Counted from the first letter of the stretch, positions 37,985 to 46,029 are shown. The stretch: DNA of 64,000 nucleotides from Bradyrhizobium sp. ISRA430 (GCF_029909975.1 NZ_CP094516.1:1736001-1800000); one strand, 5' to 3'. Numbers and translations: made by a program. Notes: generated by a model from the sequence alone, not told the origin.

Positions 37985-38748
37985 GTGATCGGTCCGCCCA
38001 TCAGCTCGATCGGCGTGTGGCCGGCGGCCGCCTTGGCCGCACGGGTGCCGAGATAGGCCGCGATCACCTCAGGGTTGGACGTGACATCACGCGGTGAGCC
38101 GCGGGCGATCTCCTTGCCCTGGTGGAACACCATCACGCGGCTCGCGAGCGACATGATCACTTCCATGATGTGCTCGACGATGACGAGCGTGATTCCGGAG
38201 CGGTGAATGTCGCGCACGAGGTCGATCGCCCGCTTCACCTCGTTGGCGTTAAGGCCGGCCATGGCTTCGTCGAGCAGCAGCACTTTCGGCTCGGTCGCAA
38301 GCGCGCGGGCGATCTCCAGCCGCTTGCGGCCGGGCGTGCCGAGCGAGCGCGCCGGCGCCTCCGCAAGCCCGCTCATGCCGACGCGCTCGAGCACGGCGCG
38401 CGCCTTCGTCTCGGCTTCTGCACGATGGGAGGCGCGCAGGAAGGCGCCGATCATGACGTTCTCGAGCACCGTCATGCCCTCGAATGTCTGCGGCACCTGG
38501 AACGTGCGGGCGAGTCCGAGTTCGGCACGCAGCTCCGGCGCGAGATCGGTGATGTCGCGGCCCTCGAACAGCACGCGGCCGGAGGTGGTCTTGAGGTCGC
38601 CGGTCAGGCAATTGAAGAACGTGGACTTGCCGGCGCCGTTCGGGCCGATCAGGCCGAGAATATCGCCCTGCTCCAGCGTCACGGAGGCATCATCCACCGC
38701 CTTGAAGCTGCCGAACGCCTTGGTGATGCCGCGTGCCTCAAGGAGCAT
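37981..38748 (-). CDS. livG: Branched-chain amino acid ABC transporter ATPase LivG
   Basis: A 255-aa ATPase. Walker A GPNGAGKST, Walker B KVLLLDEAMAGLN, with the LivG insertion. The signature region reads SLGTPGRKRLEIAR rather than a canonical LSGGQ, as in many LivG proteins. ATG 38748 with GGGAG upstream was preferred over ATG 38763. It overlaps both livM and livF. Confidence 0.93.
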   Translation of the reverse strand: MLLEARGITKAFGSFKAVDDASVTLEQGDILGLIGPNGAGKSTFFNCLTGDLKTTSGRVLFEGRDITDLAPELRAELGLARTFQVPQTFEGMTVLENVMIGAFLRASHRAEAETKARAVLERVGMSGLAEAPARSLGTPGRKRLEIARALATEPKVLLLDEAMAGLNANEVKRAIDLVRDIHRSGITLVIVEHIMEVIMSLASRVMVFHQGKEIARGSPRDVTSNPEVIAAYLGTRAAKAAAGHTPIELMGGPIT

Positions 38749-39712
38749 GGCTCGCTCCCGCATCAGTGCCCGGCTTGCTGCGCCGCTTGAACAGGCTGAG
38801 GATGCCGCCCGGCTGGAAGCGCGCGATCAGCACGATGATCGCGCCATAGACCACGAAGGTCAGTCCCGCGCCTCTGCCGCCGAGCCAGCTATTGGAAATC
38901 TCCTCCAGCGGCACGAGGATCGCGGCGCCGACCAGCGGCCCAAACAAGAGCCCCGCTCCGCCCAGCGCCGCCATGATCAGGATTTTGACCGAGATCAGGA
39001 TGCCGAGCCCGGACTCCGGATCGACGAAGCCGAACATCATCGCATAGAGTGCGCCGGCGACGCTGGTCAGCGCTGCGCTCAGCATGAAGGCGTAGAGTTT
39101 TGTCCGGCTCGCGGGCGCGCCGAGCGAACGCGCCGCACGCTCGGAATCCTTGATCGCGCGCAGGTAAAATCCCACCCGGCTGTTGGCCATCCACCAGGTG
39201 ATGAGAAGCGTGATCACGAGGATGACGAGGAACAGATAGTAGTACGGCAGCGACGACAGGAACGACAGATCGAAGATGTTGCGCGGCACGGTCGGGCCGG
39301 AGAGACCCACGGCCGCGCCGAGATAGTCGGTGTTGGTGACGATCAGGCGCATCGTCTCGGCGACCGCGATCGTGGCCATGCTGAAATAGTGGCCCGATAG
39401 CCGTAGTGTCGGCACGCCGATGATGGCGGCGAGCCCGACCGCCAGCACGATGCCGCCGGGAATGCCGAACAACGGCGACAGGCCGAACTTGGCGTAGGAT
39501 CCCATCGCGGCATAGGCGCCGCAGCCGAAGAACACGACGTGCCCGACCGAGACCTGGCCGGCGTAGCCGCCGACGATGTTCCAGGCGGACGCCGCAATCG
39601 CGTAAAGCAGCACCAGCGCGCCGAGGCGCTGCTGGAACGGCGAGGACAGAAGCAGCGGATAGGCGATCGCCACTGCTGCGATGACTGAGAGCCAGATCAA
39701 GCGCCGCATCAT
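38738..39712 (-). CDS. livM: Branched-chain amino acid ABC transporter permease LivM
   Basis: A 324-aa multi-span permease with the LivM pattern (AASAWNIVGGYAGQVSVGHVVFFGCGAYAA and the EAA-like loop NSRVGFYLRAIKDSERAARSLG). It pairs with LivH to form the channel. It starts 10 bp after the livH stop and overlaps livG. Confidence 0.94.
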   Translation of the reverse strand: MMRRLIWLSVIAAVAIAYPLLLSSPFQQRLGALVLLYAIAASAWNIVGGYAGQVSVGHVVFFGCGAYAAMGSYAKFGLSPLFGIPGGIVLAVGLAAIIGVPTLRLSGHYFSMATIAVAETMRLIVTNTDYLGAAVGLSGPTVPRNIFDLSFLSSLPYYYLFLVILVITLLITWWMANSRVGFYLRAIKDSERAARSLGAPASRTKLYAFMLSAALTSVAGALYAMMFGFVDPESGLGILISVKILIMAALGGAGLLFGPLVGAAILVPLEEISNSWLGGRGAGLTFVVYGAIIVLIARFQPGGILSLFKRRSKPGTDAGASHAP

Positions 39713-39722
39713 GTCTTCCCCA

Positions 39723-40586
39723 TCAGATCTTGCCCATCAGACCTTGCGGCCGGAACCAGAGGAAGAACAGGAACAGGACGTAGACGACGATATCCTTGTA
39801 GACGGCGCCGATCAGATAGCCGGACAAGGACTCGATCACCCCGATCAGGAGCCCTGCGACGAGCGCACCGGGCACGCTGCCGAAACCGCCGAGCGATACC
39901 GTGACGAAGGCGACGATGGCGAGCGTCTCGCCGACGGTCGGCACGATATAGAAGAAATTAGCAATCAGCGCGCCGGCAAGCCCCGTCGCGCCAGCCGCGA
40001 TCGCCCAGGCCATCGCCTGCATGGTATCGGGCCGGATGCCCATGAGTTGGGCTGCCGTCGCATCCTCCGCCACCGCCAGCATCTTCGAGCCCAGCGAGGT
40101 GCGCGTCAAAAGCAGATGCAGGCCAAACGTCACCAGCAGCGCGACGACGCCCGCAAGCAATCGCGAGGCCTCGATGCGCAAGCCCGCAAACGCATAGGTG
40201 CCGCCGACGATGTCCTGCGGCATCGACAGGAAGTTGGCGCCGAACCACCAGAACACCGAATAGCGCAACAGCAGCGCAAGGCCGAAGGTGCCGAGAATCT
40301 GCGCCAGCATCGGTCCCTTCATGATGTCGCGGATCAGGCCGAAATAGACGACGACGCCGAGGGTCGCGAGCACCAGGGTTGCGAGCGGCGCACCTATGAT
40401 CGGCCCTCCCCCCATGAGCGTGTACACGACGTAGGCGACATACATGCCGAGCATGACGAAATCGCCATGGGCGAAATTGACGATGTTCATCATGCCCCAC
40501 ACCAGGGTGAGGCCCGAGGAAAACAGGGCGTAGACCGCGCCAAGCAGCAGCCCGCCGACGATCACCTGCACGAGAACAAAGGACAT
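39723..40586 (-). CDS. livH: Branched-chain amino acid ABC transporter permease LivH
   Basis: A 287-aa multi-span permease. Seen: N-terminal QVIVGGLLLGAVYALFSSGLTLVWGMMNIVNFAHGDFVMLG and the EAA-like TSLGSKMLAVAEDATAAQLMG. First of the four liv transport genes after the binding protein; a hairpin (40620-40646) separates it from that gene. Confidence 0.94.
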   Translation of the reverse strand: MSFVLVQVIVGGLLLGAVYALFSSGLTLVWGMMNIVNFAHGDFVMLGMYVAYVVYTLMGGGPIIGAPLATLVLATLGVVVYFGLIRDIMKGPMLAQILGTFGLALLLRYSVFWWFGANFLSMPQDIVGGTYAFAGLRIEASRLLAGVVALLVTFGLHLLLTRTSLGSKMLAVAEDATAAQLMGIRPDTMQAMAWAIAAGATGLAGALIANFFYIVPTVGETLAIVAFVTVSLGGFGSVPGALVAGLLIGVIESLSGYLIGAVYKDIVVYVLFLFFLWFRPQGLMGKI

Positions 40587-40619
40587 CGGCTAACGTTGCT
40601 CTGATCGAATTCCAAAAGG

Positions 40620-40646
40620 AAGGGCAGGACCAAAGGCCCCGCCCTT
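40620..40646. terminator. Intercistronic stem-loop between the binding-protein gene and livH
   Basis: AAGGGC (40620-40625) pairs with GCCCTT (40641-40646); two further 2-bp stems with A-C mismatches close an AAA loop. No T-run. It is well placed to stabilise the binding-protein mRNA, like the hairpin at 12255. Confidence 0.5.
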
Positions 40647-40652
40647 AGGAGA

Positions 40653-41906
40653 TCACCAGCCCTTGTAGGGCAGCATCGGCGCCTTTGCGGCATTGGCCTT
40701 CGGCCACACCGCGACGTAGTTCTCGCCGTCCTGGAGCTGGATGATCAGGCCGGAGGCGAGAACGTTCTGGCCCTTGTCATCGAACTTCACGCCCTTGTAG
40801 CCCATCATGAGCTGCTCAGGCTTGAGATCCGTCGCCTTCAGCGCCGCCTGGATCTTTGCCGGCTCGGTCGAGCCGGCGCGGTCGATCGCGTCAGCCAGCA
40901 CGAAGAAGCCCTGCATCTGGCGGCCGACGGTGTCGTCCATCTCCTCGCCGCTCTTCTTCTTGTACATGTCGGCGATGATGGCGGAGGGCGAGCCGGACGG
41001 CCCGACCGACCAGGACGAGCGATTGAAGACTCCCAGCGAGATCTTGCCGACCGCCTTGATGAAGGACGGGTCGGAATAGCCGGCGTCGTCGGCGAGCAGC
41101 ACGGGCGGCTTGTAATCGAGCGACTGCATGGTCTTGGCGAAAAGGATCGCGTCCGACGTGTAGCTGATCATGATGATCACGTCGGGCTTCTTGTCCTTGA
41201 GCTGCAGCACCTGCCCCTGCACGTCCGTCGCATTGACGGGGTAAGCAACGTCGACCGCGATCGGCTGTCCCTTCTCCTTGAAGGCGGCGCTGATCGTGTT
41301 CGCGACTGAGGTGCCGTACTCGGTGTTGTCATGGACCAGCGCGACGCTGTCGGTCTTGGCACCTTGCGCCTTCAGGTCGGCCAGGAATTCCGTGTAGATC
41401 TTGGCGAAGTCGGTGGCGATCGGCGTGGTGCGGAAGAACCATTTGAAGCCGCGCTCGGTGAGATTGGCGGCGACCGATTCCGAGTTCAAGTAGGGAACGC
41501 CGTATTTCTCCGCGATCGCGCTCGAGGTCAGCGTGATGCCGGACTGATAGGCGCCGAACACAGCCGCCACCTTGTCTTCCGTGATCAGGCGCAGCGCCTG
41601 GTTCTGGCCCGTCGCCGGATTGCCCTGGTTGTCCGCGAAGACCGCCTCGATCTTGGCACCACCGAGGCCGGCAAGCCCGGCGTTCTTCGCCAGCGGCAGA
41701 TTGCCGAGCTCGGGATGCGCGTTGTTGATGATGTCCATGGCGACCTCGATGGCCGCCTTGGCATGCGCGCCGATCGAGGCGGTGCCGCCGGACATCGGCA
41801 TGATCACGCCGATCTTGACGACCTTGTCCTCAGCCCGTGCGCCTGCCGCGAGCGCAATGGACATCGCGGCCGCGCAAAGCAGCCCGGTGACGTGCTTCAA
41901 TGTCAT
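40653..41906 (-). CDS. ABC transporter substrate-binding protein (LivK/urea-amide type family)
   Basis: A 417-aa periplasmic binding protein of the type I fold. The signal peptide is MTLKHVTGLLCAAAMSIALAAGARA, followed by KVVKIGVIMPMSGGTASIGAHAKAAIEVAM typical of LivK-like proteins. ATG 41906 was chosen because the upstream extension to 42026 has no signal or similarity. It feeds LivHMGF. Sequence does not show whether the ligand is a branched-chain amino acid, an amide or an aromatic acid. Confidence 0.9.
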   Translation of the reverse strand: MTLKHVTGLLCAAAMSIALAAGARAEDKVVKIGVIMPMSGGTASIGAHAKAAIEVAMDIINNAHPELGNLPLAKNAGLAGLGGAKIEAVFADNQGNPATGQNQALRLITEDKVAAVFGAYQSGITLTSSAIAEKYGVPYLNSESVAANLTERGFKWFFRTTPIATDFAKIYTEFLADLKAQGAKTDSVALVHDNTEYGTSVANTISAAFKEKGQPIAVDVAYPVNATDVQGQVLQLKDKKPDVIIMISYTSDAILFAKTMQSLDYKPPVLLADDAGYSDPSFIKAVGKISLGVFNRSSWSVGPSGSPSAIIADMYKKKSGEEMDDTVGRQMQGFFVLADAIDRAGSTEPAKIQAALKATDLKPEQLMMGYKGVKFDDKGQNVLASGLIIQLQDGENYVAVWPKANAAKAPMLPYKGW

Positions 41907-42170
41907 GAAATCAGACCTCCCAAAGGGTTTCCCCGACCAAGGTTTTTTGGAAGCTTGCGCGAGGTGCGCTTCCGTTTGATTGTTCCTGGCGGCCGGGAGG
42001 ATGGCATGGCAGCCAAGAGCCGGCAAGGTGAAACGGATTGCGACGATGCTGCATGGGCAGGGCTACAAGAGGGCGCCGCTCAATCTGGCGTCGATCATTG
42101 CAGGCAAGACAACTGCTGCTGCATTTTCGGTGTGATCGCCGCGACATGGCTGCTCAAACGCGTAGGTACA

Positions 42171-42253
42171 GGGTGGATTAGCGAAAGCGTAATCCACCAC
42201 TTCTCTCGACGCGAAGAGCAAAGAGGTGGGTTACGCTACGCTAACCCACCCCA
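42171..42253. repeat. Dispersed intergenic inverted repeat (GGTGGATTAGCG family)
   Basis: Starts GGGTGGATTAGCGAAAGCG and ends CGCTAACCCACCCC, with internal copies TAATCCACC and GGTGGGTTACGCTACGC, so it folds into paired hairpins. It fills most of the otherwise empty stretch 41907-42276. Confidence 0.75.
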
Positions 42254-42276
42254 CGATTCCTACGATTCCAACGGCG

Positions 42277-42639
42277 TCAGCCCGCGGAGTCGCTCGCCTG
42301 GAGCAGCGTTTCGAAACCGCCATAGATCATCCGCTTGCCGTCGAATGGCATGTCGCCGCCCTTCAGCCGCAGGTCCGCCATCACCTGCTTGTTGACGGCA
42401 TCGCGATGCTGCCGGTCGCGGTAGACGATCCAGGAGAACACCACGACCTCGTCCTCCTTCGCCATCACTGCGCGCGGAAAGGATGTGAGCTCGCCGTAGG
42501 GAACGTCATCGCCGATGCATTCGACGTAGTTGAGCGCGCCGTATTCCATCCAGACCGCGCAAGCCGTTCGCGCGAGCGCCTTGTAGGCCTCGATCTTGTC
42601 CTTCGGCACGGCCAGCACGAAACCATCGACATAGGGCAT
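42277..42639 (-). CDS. DUF1428 family protein
   Basis: A 120-aa protein of the DUF1428 family, a small alpha/beta dimeric-ferredoxin-like fold. The pattern MPYVDGFVLAVPKDKIEAYKALA, WMEYGALNYVECIGDDV and FSWIVYRDRQHRDAVNKQVMAD is typical. ATG 42639 has a GGAGAT site upstream. Function of the family is unknown. The stretch 42640-42898 up to the tRNA holds nothing I can support. Confidence 0.85.
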   Translation of the reverse strand: MPYVDGFVLAVPKDKIEAYKALARTACAVWMEYGALNYVECIGDDVPYGELTSFPRAVMAKEDEVVVFSWIVYRDRQHRDAVNKQVMADLRLKGGDMPFDGKRMIYGGFETLLQASDSAG

Positions 42640-42898
42640 CACGGATCTCCTTGGGTGACGTTGAGCCCCAAGGACGACGCAGGAGCCAGCGATCCGACAG
42701 GCGATGACCGTTTCGGGATGAGGCAAACCGTCGCGAGCGCCGCCGACCCGTCCCGAAACACCCCTGCACCACAGCGCTTGCCAGCTCCAGGCCGAGCGGG
42801 TAGAACGCTGCCACGCCTGAGCCGTGATTTGCGCGAGACGCGCTTCCGGCCACAGTCGGACAAATCAGTAAGACATTGAATTTGTTCGGCTATTCCGT

Positions 42899-42972
42899 TG
42901 GGGAATGGTGTAACGGTAGCACAACAGACTCTGACTCTGTTTGTCTTGGTTCGAATCCAGGTTCCCCAGCCA
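42899..42972 (+). tRNA. tRNA-Gln (anticodon CTG)
   Basis: A 74-nt cloverleaf with acceptor TGGGGAA pairing with TTCCCCA (42962-42968), G discriminator and encoded CCA. The anticodon loop CTCTGAC is held by ACAGA/TCTGT, giving CTG. The T-arm GGTTCGAATCC is standard. Confidence 0.96.
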
Positions 42973-43000
42973 GCCGCGCGCTCCTGAACAGAACGCATCC

Positions 43001-43219
43001 CTACGATATTTCGCGCGGCAGCTTCCACTCCGGCCGTGGATCGCAGGTCTCGTCCAGCCTCCGGACGCGATATCCGGCCGGAAGGATCCGACCGCCGCCC
43101 TCCTCGTCCGCCACGGGCACGTCGGTCACCAGCCCCTCGATCAGGGCCGCTTCCCACACCTCTTTCTCGGTCGGGAAAGGATCGCCGATCTGTTTGTCAC
43201 CTTCGAACAGCGCGTACAT
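43001..43219 (-). CDS. 72-aa hypothetical protein with EcfG-type promoter
   Basis: A small soluble protein (MYALFEGDKQIGDPFPTEKEVWEAALIEGL...), no domain recognised. ATG 43219 with GAGGA upstream was chosen over the 43321 start. An exact EcfG-type promoter (43248-43272) lies just upstream on the same strand, so it should be induced in the general stress response. Its tail ends 28 bp from the tRNA-Gln, convergent. Confidence 0.7.
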   Translation of the reverse strand: MYALFEGDKQIGDPFPTEKEVWEAALIEGLVTDVPVADEEGGGRILPAGYRVRRLDETCDPRPEWKLPREIS

Positions 43220-43247
43220 CGGCTCGGTCCTCGTCAATCTCTCTCGC

Positions 43248-43272
43248 AACGTATCCGCTGCAAAGACGTTCC
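43248..43272 (-). promoter_or_regulatory. EcfG (general stress sigma) promoter
   Basis: On the minus strand: GGAAC (43272-43268), 16-bp spacer, CGTT (43251-43248). This is the alphaproteobacterial EcfG consensus. It lies about 30 bp ahead of the ATG of the 72-aa gene. Confidence 0.65.
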
Positions 43273-43314
43273 CCCTCGACAAGGAACATTGACTCGCGAC
43301 AGACGGCACCAAGG

Positions 43315-44037
43315 ATGGCACGGGTTCTGATCGGCACCTCCGGCTGGCACTACGCCTCCTGGCGAGGACCGTTCTTCCCCGACGGCCTGCCGCTCAAACA
43401 GCAGCTTCGCTTTTACGCCGGCCAATTCGAGACCACCGAGCTGAACGGCGTGTTCTACCGCACGCCGACGCCCGCGGCGGTCAAGGGATGGCGGGAGGAG
43501 ACCGGCCGCGATTTCGTCTTCGCGTGGAAAGCCTCAAAGTTCATCACGCACTGGAAGCGCCTGTCTGACCGATCCGAGAACAGCCTCGAGCTGCTGGAGG
43601 ATCGCATTTCCCTGCTGCGCGGCAAGGTGGGGCCGATCCTGTTTCAGCTCCCGCCGCAATTCGAGGCGAATGCCGACCGCCTCGCCGCCTTCTTCAAGCT
43701 GTTGTCGCGCAAGCGCCGCTACAGTTTCGAGTTTCGTCACCCGAGCTGGTATCAGCCGCACATCCTGCGCATGCTGGCCGACGAGAACATCTCGCTGTGC
43801 CTCTCCGACCATCACGATGCACCAGCGCCGTGGAAACGCACCGCGGATTTCGTCTACGTCCGCGGCCACGGCCCGAGCGGACGTTATCAAGGTCACTATT
43901 CGCAGCCGACGCTCGCGCAATGGGCGCGGCGCATCAAATACTGGAAGCGGCAAGGCTGCGACGTGTATGTGTATTTCGACAACGACCAGAAGAGCGCGGC
44001 GCCGGCCGATGCGCTCAAGCTCAAATCGCTGCTGTGA
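43315..44037 (+). CDS. DUF72 domain protein (TIM-barrel, YecE-like)
   Basis: A 240-aa protein with the DUF72 pattern: RVLIGTSGWHYASWRGPFFP, FETTELNGVFYRTPTP, WKASKFITHWKRL, ILFQLPPQFE, FEFRHPSWY and VYVYFDNDQKSAAP near the end. Family members are widespread TIM-barrel proteins of unknown activity. ATG 43315 was chosen over a longer start at 43036 that crosses the opposite gene and the EcfG promoter. Confident family call; function unknown. Confidence 0.9.
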   Translation: MARVLIGTSGWHYASWRGPFFPDGLPLKQQLRFYAGQFETTELNGVFYRTPTPAAVKGWREETGRDFVFAWKASKFITHWKRLSDRSENSLELLEDRISLLRGKVGPILFQLPPQFEANADRLAAFFKLLSRKRRYSFEFRHPSWYQPHILRMLADENISLCLSDHHDAPAPWKRTADFVYVRGHGPSGRYQGHYSQPTLAQWARRIKYWKRQGCDVYVYFDNDQKSAAPADALKLKSLL

Positions 44038-44049
44038 CCCGCCGGCGAC

Positions 44050-44229
44050 TCACGGCCCACCCGCGACCGATCCCGCGATGACCATGACAAGCGCCTCAAG
44101 GTCGATCTTGCCGTTGACGATCAGCTCTTCCTCCGAGCCCTCGACCTTCAGCGATTGAGGCCGGTTGGCGGCCTGGCGCTGCAACTCGCCGATGATGGCT
44201 TCCTTGAGCTTCTCTTCGAACATGGGCAT
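44050..44229 (-). CDS. 59-aa hypothetical protein
   Basis: Not an obvious ORF by length, but ATG 44229 has a strong ribosome-binding site (GAAGAGGAGA, ends 1 bp before). It encodes MPMFEEKLKEAIIGELQRQ, then the acidic segment SEEELIVNGKIDLEALVMVIAGS. It is convergent with the DUF72 gene. No family known to me. Confidence 0.6.
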   Translation of the reverse strand: MPMFEEKLKEAIIGELQRQAANRPQSLKVEGSEEELIVNGKIDLEALVMVIAGSVAGGP

Positions 44230-44269
44230 TCTCCTCTTCGGTCATCCCGACGAAATTGCAGGCGTTTCC

Positions 44270-44620
44270 TCAAGAGCGCCCTCCTCGGCGCTTCGCCCGA
44301 ACGGCGTGATAGCGCGCGTTCGTCTGCGGCTTGATGTACAGGGCTGCGACGCTCGGATGGCGTTTGCAAATCTCGCTCTCGAGCGAAATCACGCATTGCT
44401 CGATGTCATCGGCACGCTTCTCGTCGGCGGCCCGCCTTCCGCGTGACCGGCGCCTTGCGCGCGTGGCTGTAGGCGTCCCATGCAACTGCGATGATTGCAT
44501 CGAGCTCATCCTGCAGCGGTGCGAAGCGGGATCGATGAACTGATGCCTGTAGCGGCTTTCGAACTCGTCGCGCGACAGCCTGACGGGCGGCATCCCCTTG
44601 CGAATGTCCGGTTCCGGCAT
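44270..44620 (-). pseudogene. Composite pseudogene: flavodoxin-like N-terminus joined to a cation-transporter C-terminus
   Basis: Reading from ATG 44620, residues 1-33 (ending FESRYRHQFIDPA) resemble the N-terminus of NAD(P)H-dependent FMN-reductase-like proteins in rhizobia, as I recall them. Next to 44525 one base seems to be missing: the +1 frame continues as FAPLQDELDAIIAVAWDAY...TRKAG. Near 44430 the sequence joins a different protein whose tail, IEQCVISLESEICKRHPSVAALYIKPQ, looks like the end of a cation diffusion facilitator. This suggests a deletion that fused two gene ends. The 116-aa open frame may still be translated. Confidence 0.5.
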
Positions 44621-44698
44621 GCTGGCTCCGTCCGCGAGATCGGTTGTCCGACCAACCCGGGGCGCTACGTACGGTTCCCAACGCGGCCAGGGACGGCT

Positions 44699-44899
44699 TT
44701 ACTGGCGGGCGATCTCGCGCGGCAGATCGAATTGCGCGATCCGCGTGTCCAGGCGCCACAGCTCGATGCGGTGGAGCAGCACGAGCGCGGCAGCCTCGCG
44801 CTTGGCTTCCTCGTCGTCGCCGCAGACGAGATTGATGCATCCGAACACGTGACCGTCCGGATCGATCTGGAAGGCACGGTAGTGCTTGATGCTCCGCAT
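44699..44899 (-). CDS. 66-aa hypothetical protein
   Basis: A small conserved-looking protein, MRSIKHYRAFQIDPDGHVFG followed by a Cys-containing stretch (CINLVCGDDEEAKREA) and a helical end. The pattern of small, charged residues with one Cys pair suggests a real protein, but no domain is recognised. It lies just after the 68-aa gene on the same strand (gap of 1 bp), so they are probably co-transcribed. Confidence 0.65.
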   Translation of the reverse strand: MRSIKHYRAFQIDPDGHVFGCINLVCGDDEEAKREAAALVLLHRIELWRLDTRIAQFDLPREIARQ

Positions 44900-44900
44900 C

Positions 44901-45107
44901 TCAATGTCCTCGTGGTCTGAAGCCGGGAGCGCTCAGCCAATCCGTCAGGCTCGAGGTCACTTCATTCTGCTTGGCGCGCCGCAACAGCATCTCGCGCTCC
45001 TTGCCCGCGGGCATGCGGCGCGCGAGCTCGCGCGCCTTTTCGGCCGATGCTTGCAAGCGCTCCTGGAGCGATTGCGTCTGTTTCCTGCGATTGCGTTTGG
45101 TCGTCAT
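44901..45107 (-). CDS. 68-aa hypothetical protein, basic and helical
   Basis: Starts MTTKRNRRKQTQSLQERLQAS and continues as a basic helix with RELARRMPAGKEREMLLRRAKQ. ATG 45107 is preferred to the GTG at 45110. Upstream of the 66-aa gene with a 1-bp gap. Charge and helix pattern suggest a small nucleic-acid- or membrane-associated protein; that is a guess. Confidence 0.65.
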   Translation of the reverse strand: MTTKRNRRKQTQSLQERLQASAEKARELARRMPAGKEREMLLRRAKQNEVTSSLTDWLSAPGFRPRGH

Positions 45108-45278
45108 CACTTCTCACGTCGAAGTTCTGAAAACGGGAAAATTGGCCCCGGCGGGAGGTATGGCGCCGGGGCCCAACATGCTGCCGGCTTGGGGCGGCCC
45201 AAACCGCAGTGTCTGTAGCTTCCAGCGCAAATGTAGGTTCCAGCATTTCAATAGGTTAACCCCGCGCGATATTGCGTC

Positions 45279-45315
45279 TGCACCCCTGCCCCTGCCCCTT
45301 CGGGGAAGGGGTGCA
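45279..45315. repeat. Palindromic C-rich/G-rich hairpin
   Basis: TGCACCCCT (45279-45287) pairs with AGGGGTGCA (45307-45315), with an inner CCCC-TTC-GGGG hairpin. It falls in the 706-bp gene-free stretch 45108-45813, ahead of the sRNA candidate. Confidence 0.55.
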
Positions 45316-45397
45316 GGTGATCCGTCGACCCGGCGCTTGCGTGTTTTGCCCGACGCGAAATCCGGCTACAGACGAGTTCGATACTTCTCTTTCCGAT

Positions 45398-45422
45398 GGA
45401 ACGATCGAGCGCTTGCCAAGTT
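45398..45422 (+). promoter_or_regulatory. EcfG-like promoter before the sRNA candidate
   Basis: GGAAC (45398-45402), 16-bp spacer and AGTT (45419-45422); consensus CGTT, one mismatch. Transcription would begin about 45428-45432, right before the hairpin pair below. Confidence 0.45.
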
Positions 45423-45428
45423 TTCCCG

Positions 45429-45501
45429 ACACCCTTCCCCAAGGGTATTGATGGTTGGCCCCAGCTCCTCCCAAGCCCCCCAAGAGCTGGGGCCCTTTTT
45501 T
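45429..45501 (+). ncRNA. Candidate small RNA with anti-Shine-Dalgarno loop
   Basis: About 73 nt between an EcfG-like promoter and a strong intrinsic terminator. Hairpin 1 is ACCCTT-CCCC-AAGGGT (45431-45446). The terminator hairpin has a perfect 11-bp stem, and its 16-nt loop starts with CTCC of a CTCCTCCC run (partly closing stem), complementary to Shine-Dalgarno sequences. Other alphaproteobacterial stress sRNAs use such loops. No ORF is seen in it. The start is inferred. Confidence 0.5.
45457..45501 (+). terminator. Rho-independent terminator
   Basis: GGCCCCAGCTC (45457-45467) pairs exactly with GAGCTGGGGCC (45484-45494), followed by C and six T (45496-45501). The only very strong intrinsic terminator I see in the window; no protein gene on the plus strand ends just before it. 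Confidence 0.85.
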
Positions 45502-45813
45502 GTTTGGCGTTCAGCAATGGCGCCGGCAAGATTGTCGGCGCGTCCTTTGCATTCGCTCAATCGTCCCAGATGCGTTCGCCGCACCGGCACAGTCGTACCC
45601 TTGCGGGTGTCCAGAAGGGCATGAGTTAGCCGCGGGAATGCGGTGCATGACGGGCAGCGCGGCCCGCGATCCTGCGTCGGCTGCTTCGGCAGCCCCTCTT
45701 TCCTTTCGCCGACCACTCAACTCTCCCCAGAGTCGAGCTTTTCAAGTGCCGAAAGGGACAATCGTTCCGGCGCGACGTCCACACCTGCCCGATTGTGGTA
45801 AACGAGGCGCCCC

Positions 45814-46029
45814 TTATTGCTCCAGCTCTCTGCGAATGAGGTCGCGGTGGGCAACATGCGTTGCCCGGAGCATTCGATAGGTATGGAGCACGTCGACGGC
45901 CAGATCGGTCGGGCAGCCGGACCGTTTCAGATCATTGATGATCTCGATTTGCCGCGCGATATGCCTGTCGCTTATCGCCACGTGGCGATCTGCTTCGGCA
46001 AGATGTTCCCGGGTGAGCCGCAGGTCCAT
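45814..46029 (-). CDS. 71-aa hypothetical helical protein
   Basis: A charged, His-rich helical protein: MDLRLTREHLAEADRHVAIS, then DRHIARQIEIINDLKRSG and HTYRMLRATHVAHRDLIRRELEQ. Similar short proteins occur in many Bradyrhizobium genomes in my memory, without a function. It lies between two gene-free stretches. The 322 bp from 46030 to 46351 show no gene I can support. Confidence 0.65.
   Translation of the reverse strand: MDLRLTREHLAEADRHVAISDRHIARQIEIINDLKRSGCPTDLAVDVLHTYRMLRATHVAHRDLIRRELEQ

Noticed and set aside
42899..42972. tRNA-Gln as an integration site for a genomic island
   Set aside because: No integrase, no phage gene and no direct repeat of the tRNA 3' end was seen in the flanking 20 kb.
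45679..45694. GGCTGC-TTCG-GCAGCC hairpin in the gene-free stretch
   Set aside because: Could be a weak terminator for a plus-strand transcript, but the following CCCTCTTTCC is not a proper T-run and no transcript is known to need it.
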